The notes under the pieces were generated by a model, which made no database searches, was not told the DNA's origin, and saw only the letters and a program-made list of their open reading frames with translations. 64,000 bases of DNA from Phycisphaerales bacterium (lineage in GTDB: Bacteria; Planctomycetota; Phycisphaerae; Phycisphaerales; UBA1924): NCBI GenBank assembly GCA_020849615.1, contig JADLFW010000036.1:62001-126000 (forward strand), given 5' to 3'. The stretch's first letter is position 1. Every line of letters begins with the position of its first letter. Both the position numbers and the translations under genes were made by a program. Of the stretch, positions 42,357-54,738 are shown one piece after another.

Positions 42357-43481
42357 ATGACCCGCTCCGCCGCCAAACGCCCGCAGCCTCCCCAGGACAA
42401 CCGGCCAAGCATCGCCATCATCGGCCTCGGTCAGATGGGCCTCGTCTGCGCGGCCATTCTCTCAGCGCCAGAGACCCGCCTCGACCACGCCTCCAAATCC
42501 ACCCCGGCCGCCTCCCCGGTTCCGGGCACGGCCCGCCCCGTGCACGTCCGCATGTGGGGGCGCATCTCCGATGAGACGGGCCAGCTCGCCCAGGCCCGCA
42601 AGAGCTCCCGCCTCCCGGGCTTCACCCTGCCCGAGGGTGTCCAGGTCTGCCTCCACGAGGCCGATGCCCTCCGCAACGCCTCCGTCATCGTCTCCGCCGT
42701 GCCCGTCCAGTACATCCGCGAGGTCTGGACCTACATCCGCCCGCACGTGCCCGCGCGGGCCGGCATCGTCTCGGTCGCCAAGGGACTCGAGACCGCCGCC
42801 CTCCTGCGCCCCACCCAGGTCCTGGCCGCCGCCCTCGGCGATGACCCCGATGCCCCGGCCCGGCCTCTGGCCTGCCTCTCCGGGCCGACCATCGCCGCCG
42901 AACTGGCCCGGTGCCTCCCCGCCGCGATGGTCGCCGCCAGCGATGATGCCGACTTCGCCCGCACCGTCCAGTCCCTCTTCACCACCAGCTGGCTGCGGGT
43001 CTACACCAGCACCGATGTCCTGGGTGTTGAGCTCGCCGGCGCCGTCAAGAACGTCATCGCCATCGCTGCCGGCATCACCGATGGCCTGGGCGCCGGCAAC
43101 AACGCCAAGGCGGCGCTCCTGGCCCGCGGCCTCGCCGAGATCACCCGCCTGGGCACCGCCATGGGCGCCAACCAGGAGACTTTCTTCGGTATCGCCGGCG
43201 TCGGCGACCTCGCCACCACCTGCTTCAGCCCCGAGAGCCGCAACCGGGCCTGCGGCGAAGCGCTGGGCCGGGGTGAGCAGCTGGAGACCTATCTCGCCCG
43301 CATCCCCCACGTCGTCGAGGGTGTCGCCACGGCCCGCGCCCTGATGCAGCTCGCGGCCCGGTTCCGCGTGGAGATGCCCATCACCACCGCCGTCCACGGG
43401 GTTCTCTTCGAGGGCCTCGACCCCATCGAGGCCATCGGCCGCCTGATGAGCCGGGAACCCAAGGCCGAACGCGTCGGTTGA
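42357..43481 (+). CDS. gpsA: Glycerol-3-phosphate dehydrogenase [NAD(P)+]
   Basis: A 374-residue cytoplasmic enzyme that reduces dihydroxyacetone phosphate to sn-glycerol-3-phosphate for phospholipid synthesis. The Rossmann motif GLGQMG starts near residue 23; SVAKGLE and SGPTIAAEL follow; the catalytic Lys lies in ELAGAVKNVIAIAAG, followed by GLGAGNNAKAALLARGLAE. A ~20-residue low-complexity insert (residues ~43-62) sits in the N-terminal domain after the first helix. No clear Shine-Dalgarno site precedes the ATG at 42357, so a leaderless or weak start is possible. Confidence 0.96.
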   Translation: MTRSAAKRPQPPQDNRPSIAIIGLGQMGLVCAAILSAPETRLDHASKSTPAASPVPGTARPVHVRMWGRISDETGQLAQARKSSRLPGFTLPEGVQVCLHEADALRNASVIVSAVPVQYIREVWTYIRPHVPARAGIVSVAKGLETAALLRPTQVLAAALGDDPDAPARPLACLSGPTIAAELARCLPAAMVAASDDADFARTVQSLFTTSWLRVYTSTDVLGVELAGAVKNVIAIAAGITDGLGAGNNAKAALLARGLAEITRLGTAMGANQETFFGIAGVGDLATTCFSPESRNRACGEALGRGEQLETYLARIPHVVEGVATARALMQLAARFRVEMPITTAVHGVLFEGLDPIEAIGRLMSREPKAERVG

Positions 43482-43505
43482 CCGGATCCCCGGGGGACGG
43501 GTTTC

Positions 43506-43554
43506 GGGGGTTGGGGGTCGGGGGTTGGCGGTTGGGGGTTGAGGGTTGGGGGTT
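43506..43554 (+). repeat. 7-bp G-rich tandem array upstream of carB
   Basis: Seven contiguous heptamers: GGGGGTT, GGGGGTC, GGGGGTT, GGCGGTT, GGGGGTT, GAGGGTT, GGGGGTT. It lies 25 bases after the gpsA stop and 180 bases before carB. The runs of five G make a G-quadruplex on the plus strand plausible. Confidence 0.9.
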
Positions 43555-43733
43555 GAGGAACTGAGTTCCGGCCCGGCGATTTTCTCCCGCCGCTGGAACT
43601 CCCGCCCTCATGGTCTATTCTTCCCGAGTTTGCGCGGGCCGCGCCGCGCGATGACGGACTCCTCCCTCCAGTCGGCCAGGGTCACCGGCGGGGAGCCGCT
43701 CCGTTCAGTCGCGGTACCGAATCACCACACGCG

Positions 43734-47393
<3,660 letters not shown>

Positions 47394-47452
47394 CCCGCGG
47401 CCCCCGACCGGGGAACCATCAGCATCCGGGGAGTTGAGGGAGGCCCGCGCCG

Positions 47453-48682
47453 ATGTTGTTCACCCTGGCCACCGCGCCCGCCACCGCGCCCGCCACCGCA
47501 CCCGCCGCCGCGCCCGCCGCGGCCCCCGACACCTCCATCGACCAGGTCGCTCACTTCCTCGAGCGCCCGATCCTCGGCAACAGCCTCTGGCAGTGGCTCG
47601 TCGCAATCCTCGTCGGCCTCACCGCCCTCACCGTCCTCTCGCTCGCCAAGGCCGTCGTCCTCCGCCGCCTCCGCCGGGCCGCCGAGCACTCCCAGCACAC
47701 GGGCCTGGAGCTCGCGGTCGAGCTCGTCGACGGCACGGGCCACTGGTTCTTCCTCGTCATCGCCCTCTCCCTCGCCGCCAGCGGCGTTTCACTCCAGCCC
47801 GCCGTCGACCGCATCATCCGCTTCATCATCGTCGGCGGCGTGGCCCTCCAGGTCGGCGGCTGGGCCAACTCCGTCATCGTCTTCCTTATCCACCGCTACC
47901 TCTCCCGCCGCGGACGCGAGCGCGGCGAGACCGACGGCGCCGTTGAGACCACGATGGTCGCCGTCCGCTTCATCAGTCTTATCCTCGTCTACTCGCTCGT
48001 CGCGGTCATCGCCGCCGACAACCTCGGCTTCAACGTCACCGCCCTCATCACGGGCCTGGGCGTCGGCGGCATCGCCGTCGCCCTTGCCGTCCAGAACATC
48101 CTCGGCGACCTCTTCAGCGCCCTCTCCATCGTCCTCGACAAGCCCTTCGTCGTCGACGACTTCATCGTGGTCGGCGAGCACATGGGCACCGTCGAGCACA
48201 TCGGCCTCAAGTCCACCCGTGTCCGCGCCCTCTCGGGCGAGCTCCTCATTTTCCGCAACACCGACCTCCTCGCCGCCCGCATCCAGAACTTCAAGCAGAT
48301 GCAGGAACGCCGCGTCGTCTTCAAGGTCAGCGTCACCTACTCCACGCCCCCCGAACTCGTCGCCCGCCTCCCCGCCGTCATCAAGGACGCCATCATGGCC
48401 CGCGACAAGGTCCGTTTCGACCGGGCCCACTTCTCCAAGTTCGCCGACTCCGCCCTCGAGTTCGAGGCCGTCTACTACCTCCTCAGCGCCGACTACAACC
48501 AGTACATGGACACCCAGCAGGCCATCAACCTCGACCTCCTCAACCGCTTCCGCGACCTCGGCGTCGAGTTCGCCTTCCCCTCCCGCACCCTCTACCTCGC
48601 CGGCGGCGCCGACCACCCACCCCCGCCCCCCTTCGGGCCAACCGGACCGATCGGGCCCATGAACGCCCCGCCCCGCGCCTGA
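47453..48682 (+). CDS. MscS-family mechanosensitive channel
   Basis: A 409-residue inner-membrane channel expected to open on hypo-osmotic shock. About four to five hydrophobic helices lead to the pore helix and beta domain typical of MscS (VTALITGLGVGGIAVALAVQNILGDLFSALSIVLD is split here by the GxGG turns, then FVVDDFIV, GTVEHIGLKSTRVR). The N-terminus carries an Ala/Thr/Pro repeat encoded by four 12-bp units (about 47471-47518) after the first six residues. The C-terminal tail is Pro-rich. GGGAGG precedes the ATG by about 10 bases; it follows carB by 59 bp and may be co-transcribed. Confidence 0.93.
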   Translation: MLFTLATAPATAPATAPAAAPAAAPDTSIDQVAHFLERPILGNSLWQWLVAILVGLTALTVLSLAKAVVLRRLRRAAEHSQHTGLELAVELVDGTGHWFFLVIALSLAASGVSLQPAVDRIIRFIIVGGVALQVGGWANSVIVFLIHRYLSRRGRERGETDGAVETTMVAVRFISLILVYSLVAVIAADNLGFNVTALITGLGVGGIAVALAVQNILGDLFSALSIVLDKPFVVDDFIVVGEHMGTVEHIGLKSTRVRALSGELLIFRNTDLLAARIQNFKQMQERRVVFKVSVTYSTPPELVARLPAVIKDAIMARDKVRFDRAHFSKFADSALEFEAVYYLLSADYNQYMDTQQAINLDLLNRFRDLGVEFAFPSRTLYLAGGADHPPPPPFGPTGPIGPMNAPPRA

Positions 48683-48689
48683 CCCCTCT

Positions 48690-49673
48690 TCACTTACTCA
48701 ACAGCGCAGCCGTGAACAGTTTCCCCGTGCTGTCCCGCTCCCACGTCCACGCCGGGCCGTGCTTGCTCTCGTAAAACGCCCACAGCTCAAACCAGTAACT
48801 CCGGAACGCGTGCGCCCCGAACGGCGCGTAGTGCCGGTGCACCTTCTTCATCACCTGCGCTGAACTCCCCTTGTACCCCAGGATCGTCTTCCCGTGCCGC
48901 ACCGACTCGGTGTCCAGCGGCAGCCGCCCGTACCGCCCCAGGAGCTGCATGATGTTCGCCGCCGCGTACGGGCCGATCCCCGGCAGCTCCATCAGCCGCT
49001 CGAACACCGCGTCATCACTGTTCGAAAGGTCCTCGAACCACGACGCCTCCAGCTCCGGCCCCCGCTTCCCGCGCGGCGTGAACAGCCGGGCCAGCTCCAC
49101 GATCCGCGCATCCCGGTACCCCACCCGGCACCGGGCCCGCAGCGTCTGCGGCCGAGCCCTCGCGATCCGTTCCGCCGATGGGAACGAGAACTGCCGCTCG
49201 CCCCCCGCCTCGACCGGATCGCCCAGCACCTCACACAGCCGACGGTTCATCTGCACCGTGCTGGGCCAGGTCACGTTGCAGCTCGTCACCGTCTTGATGA
49301 TGTCCTCGAACAAGGTCGGCGAGCGCATCAGCCGCCCCCGCCCGGCCGCCCGCCACCGCTCATCCAGCCCGTGGAACGCCGCGATCGTCTCCGTCCCCTC
49401 ATCCAGCCGCAGCACCCGCGTCAGCTGCGCCCGCGCCTCCTCGCGCTCCGCGCCCGTCAGCCCGCGCGATGCCACCACCGACAGCCCCCGCCCGACACCG
49501 CCCGGCTGCCCCACCCGCACTTGCGCGGGCCCGCCCTCCAGCGAAAGCACCCGCGAGAACTCCAGCTTCCGCGGATCCCAGAAGTTCGGGTGAAGCAGGA
49601 AATAGCCGTAGGAGCAGAAGTCGCGCTTGAGCTCGTAATCGCCGGGCGGCTTGATCGTGAAGCGCGACGCCAT
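48690..49673 (-). CDS. DNA glycosylase of the HhH-GPD superfamily
   Basis: A 327-residue base-excision repair enzyme. The helix-hairpin-helix (MELPGIGPYAAANIMQLLG) near residues 228-246 is followed by the catalytic Asp in RLPLDTES. An N-terminal beta-rich domain (YELKRDFCSYGYFLLHPNFW) resembles that of AlkA/OGG-like 3-methyladenine or oxidised-purine glycosylases. The HhH lacks the Lys expected of a bifunctional OGG1 lyase at the equivalent point, so a monofunctional alkyl-base glycosylase is more likely. It follows the amidotransferase gene by 18 bp on the same strand. Confidence 0.88.
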   Translation of the reverse strand: MASRFTIKPPGDYELKRDFCSYGYFLLHPNFWDPRKLEFSRVLSLEGGPAQVRVGQPGGVGRGLSVVASRGLTGAEREEARAQLTRVLRLDEGTETIAAFHGLDERWRAAGRGRLMRSPTLFEDIIKTVTSCNVTWPSTVQMNRRLCEVLGDPVEAGGERQFSFPSAERIARARPQTLRARCRVGYRDARIVELARLFTPRGKRGPELEASWFEDLSNSDDAVFERLMELPGIGPYAAANIMQLLGRYGRLPLDTESVRHGKTILGYKGSSAQVMKKVHRHYAPFGAHAFRSYWFELWAFYESKHGPAWTWERDSTGKLFTAALLSK

Positions 49674-49691
49674 GGTGCACGGGCGCCGCCG

Positions 49692-50417
49692 CTACGCCGA
49701 CATCCGCCGCCGCAGCGGGAACGCGTACGTCGCGATGTTCACGCACAGCCGGTCCGACTGCCGGGCGTACGCCGCGTACGACTTGTCCGCATCCGCCGCG
49801 ACCCCGCCCGGCGTCGTCCCCGCGGCCGCCATCTCGCGCTCGCTGCCCTTCATGAGCACCGTGATCATCTCGCGGTCGCACTCGAAGTGGTTGATGAACC
49901 CGTACGTGCGGATCCCGGCCCGGAAGATCACGTGCTTGATGCCATCCGCGCCCGCCAGCAGCTGCGCCCCCGCCGGAAGCTGCTTGATCTCCTGCCCGCA
50001 CGAGAAGAGCTGCGGGTGATCCCACGCCATCCCGGAGAGCATCGTCTCGACCTGCCCGGTCGTGTTGATGTGCAGCGTCGCGAACCCGATCGACGGCTTC
50101 TCCCGCGGCGCCACCTGCCCGCCCAGCGCGTGCGCGATCAGCTGCGCCCCCAGGCAGATCCCGATCACCGGCACCCCCGCGGCGGTCGCCTTCTTGATCA
50201 GCTCGGCCTCCTGCTGCATCCACGCCAGGCCCGCGATGTCCGTCACGTTCTGCGGCCCGCCCAGGATGACCACGCCGTGCACATCATCCAGGTCCGCGGG
50301 AACGCGGTCCTTCAGGTCGGGCCGGCGGATATCCAGCAGGTACCCGTGGTCCCGGAGCGTCACACCCAACCGGCCCGTCGTTCCAACGTCGCTGTGCTGC
50401 AAGACGATGATGCTCAT
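49692..50417 (-). CDS. Class I glutamine amidotransferase-like protein
   Basis: A 241-residue protein of the GMP-synthase-type amidotransferase family: oxyanion turn VVILGGPQNVTD, nucleophile Cys in IGICLGAQLIAHALGG near residue 88, and the His-Glu pair in TYGFINHFECD. The synthetase half of GuaA is absent, so it is one of the stand-alone amidotransferases or gamma-glutamyl hydrolases of uncertain substrate. The ATG at 50417 opens the fold directly (MSIIVLQHSDVG); upstream in-frame sequence is low complexity and was excluded. No clear ribosome site. It is followed at 18 bp by the glycosylase gene. Confidence 0.88.
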   Translation of the reverse strand: MSIIVLQHSDVGTTGRLGVTLRDHGYLLDIRRPDLKDRVPADLDDVHGVVILGGPQNVTDIAGLAWMQQEAELIKKATAAGVPVIGICLGAQLIAHALGGQVAPREKPSIGFATLHINTTGQVETMLSGMAWDHPQLFSCGQEIKQLPAGAQLLAGADGIKHVIFRAGIRTYGFINHFECDREMITVLMKGSEREMAAAGTTPGGVAADADKSYAAYARQSDRLCVNIATYAFPLRRRMSA

Positions 50418-50476
50418 GCGGCCGCATGGTAGGGCCGGGGGCCGTGGGGGCGCCGTCGGGAGTGGGTCGCCGCACC

Positions 50477-50516
50477 CGCCGGGTGCCGTGGGGGTGCGCC
50501 GGGTGCCGTGGGGGTG
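50477..50516 (+). repeat. 20-bp perfect tandem duplication
   Basis: CGCCGGGTGCCGTGGGGGTG occurs twice back to back. It is non-coding, in the spacer upstream of the amidotransferase start. Confidence 0.9.
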
Positions 50517-50727
50517 CGTCATCGCACCCCCACGCGCGCTGCGCCCCGCTTCCTCATCACCCTCAAATCCCCAAGAAATTCCCGGCTTTGCCGCGCCGCA
50601 TTCCGCCCCGCTTCCCTTTCTCTCCGGCGAGCCCGAGTTCAGGCCTCTCGGGGGACTTGGCCCGGGCCCGCCGCGGAAGCAACGCACACGCAAGTTCGCC
50701 CGCGCCGCCGCGCGCCGGGGCCTGCAT

Positions 50728-50772
50728 GACATGCGTGTCATGCATGTCCGGCATGTCATGCATGTCCGCCAT
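50728..50772 (+). repeat. 9-bp tandem array in the prepilin leader
   Basis: Five 9-mers: GACATGCGT, GTCATGCAT, GTCCGGCAT, GTCATGCAT, GTCCGCCAT; the last four form an 18-bp duplication with one mismatch. The array ends 43 bp before the prepilin ATG and contains several spare ATGs. Confidence 0.88.
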
Positions 50773-50815
50773 GCCCCGCGCGCCCGCCGCCTCCCCGAGC
50801 CCCGCGGAGGAACCC

Positions 50816-51760
50816 ATGACCGCACACAACGCTCGCACGACACAGGCCTCGGCACGCCGCGCGTTCACGCTCCTCGAGCTGCTCATCGTCATCGCCATCC
50901 TCACGGTCCTCATCGCCATCCTCCTGCCCGCCGTCTCCCGCGCCCGCAAGGCCGGGCAGATGGCCGCCTCCATAAGCAACCTCCGCCAGCTCAACCTCGC
51001 CGGCGCCATGTACAAGGATGCCAGCCGCGGGCAGCTCCCCTTCGCCGCCGTCTACCGCCGCGGCTCGGCCTCCTCCGACCGCGCTGACCCCGGCAAGGGC
51101 CTCGTCGGCATCTGCTCCTGGTCCTTCGGCGGCAAGTGCAACGATGCCTGGTGGGCCACGGGCCCGGCCTCGCGCCGCGGCTTCGACATCGAGGCCGCGG
51201 ACCGCCCCCTCAACCCCTACCTCTACCCCGACCTCGACTGGCAGTGCCCCGACCGCTCGACGTCGGCCGGGCCCGAGCTCAGCGCGGAAGATTCGGCCCG
51301 CGCGGTCCACGCCAAGGTCTTCCGCGACCCCAGCGACGGCGTCACGCACCAGCGGGCCTGGCCCAGGCCCTCACCCGAGGTCTCGGGCTACCAGGATGTC
51401 GGCACCAGCTACCACCTCAACTACAAGTGGTACCCGCCGCTCGAGCGGGAGATGCCCGGCGCGAGCGACAAGAAGTTCCTGGCCCGCATCGCCTTCGGCA
51501 ACCAGCGCATCGCCCTCGCCGACTCGTTCCAGCCCGCGCGCTTCGTCTGGCTCAACGACCAGTACGCCGATGTCATCGCCCACCAGCCCGACCCCGGCTT
51601 CCGCATGCTCAACGGCTACGGCGATGCCAACAAGTCGCTGATGGCGTTCCTCGATGGCCACGCCGCCTACCTGCCGGTGACGCCCGGCGCGGGCGAGGCG
51701 TCTTTCTCGTGCGACCGCTACACCTTCATCTTCGATGGCCTGCGGGTGCCGGGGAAGTAG
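50816..51760 (+). CDS. Prepilin-like protein (type II/IV pseudopilin signal)
   Basis: A 314-residue protein with a type III signal: RRAFTLLELLIVIAILTVLIAILLPA begins near residue 15 (Phe+1 after a basic leader, Glu at +5), to be cut and methylated by prepilin peptidase. A long C-terminal domain follows, as in the planctomycete prepilin-like (DUF1559-type) proteins, with FLDGHAAYLPV near the end, the usual closing block. GGAGG lies 5 bases before the ATG. Such proteins are very numerous in Planctomycetes; their role as secretion pseudopilins or surface proteins is unresolved. Confidence 0.92.
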   Translation: MTAHNARTTQASARRAFTLLELLIVIAILTVLIAILLPAVSRARKAGQMAASISNLRQLNLAGAMYKDASRGQLPFAAVYRRGSASSDRADPGKGLVGICSWSFGGKCNDAWWATGPASRRGFDIEAADRPLNPYLYPDLDWQCPDRSTSAGPELSAEDSARAVHAKVFRDPSDGVTHQRAWPRPSPEVSGYQDVGTSYHLNYKWYPPLEREMPGASDKKFLARIAFGNQRIALADSFQPARFVWLNDQYADVIAHQPDPGFRMLNGYGDANKSLMAFLDGHAAYLPVTPGAGEASFSCDRYTFIFDGLRVPGK

Positions 51761-51821
51761 CAGTCACCGCGATGCCCCCCCCCACTCCCCACTCGCCAGT
51801 CGCCACCCGCTACTGGCCGAT

Positions 51822-52769
51822 TCACAGCCTCACCATCGCCGCGTACTCGCGGTACCGCGCATCGATCTCGGCCCGCTTCAGCGTCTTGAGCCGCTCCAGG
51901 CTGAACGCCTCGATGTTGAAGCTCGCGATGATCGTCCCGTGCGCCAGCGCCTTGCGGATCGACTCCGCTGACGAAGGGTCGCCCCCGCCCGCCGCCAGCG
52001 CCCCCATCATCCCCCCCGCGAAGCTGTCCCCCGCCCCCGTCGGGTCCACCACCGTCTCGGCCGGGTACGCCGGCAGCGCCGCCAGACCCTCCCGGTGCGC
52101 CAGCAGACATCCGTGCTCACCCTTCTTCACCACCACGAACTTCGGGCCCATCTCCAGGATGTGCCGCGCCGCCGCGACCGTGTTGCTCCGGCCCGTCAGC
52201 AGCTCCGCCTCGTCGTAGTTCAGCACCAGCCCATCCACGCGCCGCAGCAGCACCAGCAGGTCATCCCTGGCGATGTTGATCCACAGGTCCATCGTGTCCG
52301 CCACCACCAGCCTGCGCTCCGTCAGCTGCTCCAGGAACCCCAGCTGCACACCCGGGTGCGAGTTGGCCAGGAACACGATCCGCGAGTCCCGGAACTCCGC
52401 CGGGATCTCCGGCGGCTTCTCCGCCAGCACCCCAAGCTCCGTGAACAGCGTCTCCCGCGTGTCCATGTTCTTCATGTACTTCCCGCCCCACGCGAACGTC
52501 CTGCTGCCGGGCCTCACCTCCAGCCCGGCCGTGTCGATCGCCGGGAACGCCCGGAACACATCCCGGAACGAATCCGGAAAATCCCCGCCCGCCGCCGCCA
52601 CGATCCGCACCGGCGCGTAGAACGACGCCGCCGCCGCGAAATACGTGCACGACCCGCCCAGCACTTTCTCCGCGTGCCCCGACGGCGTGTACACCGTGTC
52701 GATGCCGATGGTGCCGGTGACGATGAGCGATGTGCCGGACGGGCCTGGCGTGCTGGAGGTGCTGGACAT
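51822..52769 (-). CDS. PfkB/ribokinase-family sugar kinase
   Basis: A 315-residue kinase. The N-terminal motif GGSCTYFAAAASF is the PfkB type 1 signature area and VDPTGAGDSFAGGMMG near residue 245 holds the anion hole and catalytic Asp. The substrate cannot be told: ribokinase, adenosine kinase and other sugar kinases share this fold. The ATG at 52769 is preferred since upstream sequence is low complexity. Its start is 34 bp from the divergent start of the small membrane protein. Confidence 0.92.
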   Translation of the reverse strand: MSSTSSTPGPSGTSLIVTGTIGIDTVYTPSGHAEKVLGGSCTYFAAAASFYAPVRIVAAAGGDFPDSFRDVFRAFPAIDTAGLEVRPGSRTFAWGGKYMKNMDTRETLFTELGVLAEKPPEIPAEFRDSRIVFLANSHPGVQLGFLEQLTERRLVVADTMDLWINIARDDLLVLLRRVDGLVLNYDEAELLTGRSNTVAAARHILEMGPKFVVVKKGEHGCLLAHREGLAALPAYPAETVVDPTGAGDSFAGGMMGALAAGGGDPSSAESIRKALAHGTIIASFNIEAFSLERLKTLKRAEIDARYREYAAMVRL

Positions 52770-52803
52770 AGGGGCCAAGTGTAGGGCTCTATCCTTGCCC
52801 CGC

Positions 52804-53187
52804 ATGGCCGTCGACCCCGCCACCCTCCCCGGCTACCTCCCGCCCCCGCCGACCCGCCCGCCACGGCGAACTCTCTCCCGCGCCATCCTCATCGCCCTCG
52901 GCGGCGCCACCTTCTTCTTCGCCTTCTTCGCCATCGCCGCCGCCGACCCCTCCCTGGCCCGGGCCTACCACACCGCCGTCGCCCTCTCCATCGCCTTCTT
53001 CGCCCTCGAACGCCTCTATTCGGGCTTCCAGGAAGACGGGCCGCTCGGCGCCATCCACCGACTCCGCAACCCCTTCGGCAACCTCATCCTCGGCGATGAC
53101 ATCGAGCACACCAACTGCTACTCGATCGCCATCCTCTTCGCCCTCGCCGTCGGCTCCATCCTCTCCGGCGTCCTCGCCCTCCTCTGA
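52804..53187 (+). CDS. Small membrane protein of unknown function
   Basis: A 127-residue protein with three hydrophobic helices (about 26-45, 55-70, 106-126) and a polar loop with RLYSGFQEDGPLGAIHRLRNPFGN. No family recognised. No ribosome site precedes the ATG, and a TATCCT hexamer lies about ten bases upstream, so a leaderless transcript is possible. It is followed at 51 bp by the SpoIIE-type phosphatase gene on the same strand. Confidence 0.72.
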   Translation: MAVDPATLPGYLPPPPTRPPRRTLSRAILIALGGATFFFAFFAIAAADPSLARAYHTAVALSIAFFALERLYSGFQEDGPLGAIHRLRNPFGNLILGDDIEHTNCYSIAILFALAVGSILSGVLALL

Positions 53188-53238
53188 CCGCCACCCCGCC
53201 GCCGCCGGGGGACCGCAATCTCCCATACCCTGTCACCC

Positions 53239-54732
53239 GTGACCGATCGTGCCGGGCCAGCCTCCGGCCCGCCCCCAGCGGACCCGTTCCTCGCCGACCG
53301 CGACTTCCTCGCCCGGTTCGAACGCCAGCGCGCCCGCGTCCTCCGACGCCGCATCGAGTGGTACTGCATCCTCGTCCTGCTGCTGACCCTCCTCAGCGCA
53401 TTCGGCACCTTCATGGAGATGCAGGAAACCCCCGCGCCCGACTCCGCCGGCATCCAGACCTGGAAGTACGACCTCCCCTACGACATCGCCCTGACCCTCC
53501 TCTTCGGCGCCCTCCTCCTCTACGCCGCCGCCTGGCGCCCGGGCCGCACGGGCCTGGTCACCGCCCTCACCGCCAACACCGCCCTCGCCGCCGTCGTCGC
53601 CATGCCCCTCGAGATCGCCACCGGCGACCTCACCTCCGACTACCTCGGCATCGGTATCCGCGCGGACAACCGCGCCACCATCCTGGCCTTCGGCGCCATG
53701 GCCGTCTTCATCGTCTTCCAGGGCCTCGCCTCTCTGCTCGTCCCCATGCGGGCCCGCGAGTCCCTCCGCATGATCCTCCCCGCCCTCGTCGCCTACGCCA
53801 TCACCATCGCCGCCATGCTCGCCGTGCCGCCCGCCCGGTGGCTCGGCTTTGTCACCCTCTTCGCCCTCGCCTCCCTGCCGGGCCTCTTCTGGAGCCGCTG
53901 GCGCTACCGCGAGTTCGATGAGCGCTTCCGCTCCGGCGAGATGCGCGGCAAGCTCGGCGAGCTCACCGCCGAGCTCTCCTACGCCCGGCAGATCCACGAA
54001 GCCCTCTTCCCCCCCGCCCTCGAGCGCGGGCCCGTCCGCGTCACCTACCGCTACGAGCCCATGCGCGAGATCGGCGGCGATTTCCTCTTCATCGCCCCCC
54101 TCGCCTTCCCCCCCTCACAGCCCGACGGGCCCGTCCACATCGTCCTCATCGATGTGTCGGGCCACGGCGTCCCCGCCGCCCTCGCCGTCAACCGCCTCCA
54201 CGGCGAGCTGCAGCGCTTCTTCACCCGCACCCTCGCCGACGGCGTCGAGCCCGCGCTCTCGCCCGCGCAGCTCCTCGAACGCCTCAACCACTTCGGCTTC
54301 AACTCCCTCTCCCCGCAGGGCGTCTACGCCACCGCGCTGGCCATCCGCATCGACCCCGCCGCCGGCCTCCTCGAATACGCCAGCGCGGGCCACCCGCCCG
54401 CCTTCCTCCGCGATGCCGCGGGCCGCACCCACACCCTCGAGGCCACCGAGACCATGCTCGGCATCCTCCCCCCCGATGCCTTCAACCCCGCGCCCGCCAC
54501 GCACCCCTTCACCCGCGGCGACCGCCTCGCCGCCTTCACCGATGGCACCTTCGAAGCCCAGGATGCCGCCGGCGAGGAGCTGGGCCTGCCCCGCCTCCGC
54601 CAGGTCATCGAGCAGGCCCGCGCGGGCAATCCCGGCGACCTCGCCGCCGCCGTGCTCTCCGCCGTCGCCGCGCACCGCCACGGCCCGGCCCGGGATGATG
54701 TGCTCATCGTCGAGGTCGCCCGCGCCGATTAG
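53239..54732 (+). CDS. Membrane-bound SpoIIE/RsbU-type PP2C phosphatase
   Basis: A 497-residue protein. The N-terminal half (about 40-220) has six or so hydrophobic helices; a coiled linker (GKLGELTAELSYARQIHEALFPP) leads into the PP2C-like domain with EIGGDFLFI, LIDVSGHGVPAALAV, AFTDGTFEA and the closing DDVLIVEV, all with the metal-binding Asp residues. Such phosphatases dephosphorylate anti-sigma-factor antagonists in partner-switching pathways. No STAS antagonist or anti-sigma kinase gene is adjacent. The GTG start is the first in-frame start after the upstream membrane gene. Confidence 0.93.
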   Translation: MTDRAGPASGPPPADPFLADRDFLARFERQRARVLRRRIEWYCILVLLLTLLSAFGTFMEMQETPAPDSAGIQTWKYDLPYDIALTLLFGALLLYAAAWRPGRTGLVTALTANTALAAVVAMPLEIATGDLTSDYLGIGIRADNRATILAFGAMAVFIVFQGLASLLVPMRARESLRMILPALVAYAITIAAMLAVPPARWLGFVTLFALASLPGLFWSRWRYREFDERFRSGEMRGKLGELTAELSYARQIHEALFPPALERGPVRVTYRYEPMREIGGDFLFIAPLAFPPSQPDGPVHIVLIDVSGHGVPAALAVNRLHGELQRFFTRTLADGVEPALSPAQLLERLNHFGFNSLSPQGVYATALAIRIDPAAGLLEYASAGHPPAFLRDAAGRTHTLEATETMLGILPPDAFNPAPATHPFTRGDRLAAFTDGTFEAQDAAGEELGLPRLRQVIEQARAGNPGDLAAAVLSAVAAHRHGPARDDVLIVEVARAD

Positions 54733-54738
54733 CCGGGC

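Larger units (their letters stand above)
50418..50815. other. 398-bp repeat-rich intergenic region
   Basis: Divergent spacer between the amidotransferase and the prepilin-like gene. It holds a 20-bp perfect tandem duplication (50477-50516), an AT-richer segment near 50555-50590 and a 9-bp tandem array (50728-50772) close to the prepilin start. No gene seen. Confidence 0.6.

Noticed and set aside
43506-43554. Intrinsic terminator for gpsA
   Set aside because: The G-rich array has no inverted repeat and no U-tract; it is a tandem repeat.
50477-50772. CRISPR array
   Set aside because: Repeats are contiguous, short and without spacers; no cas gene nearby.
50426-50815. N-terminal extension of the prepilin-like protein
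   Set aside because: It crosses the repeat-rich spacer, lacks a prepilin context and the ATG at 50816 has a strong GGAGG site.
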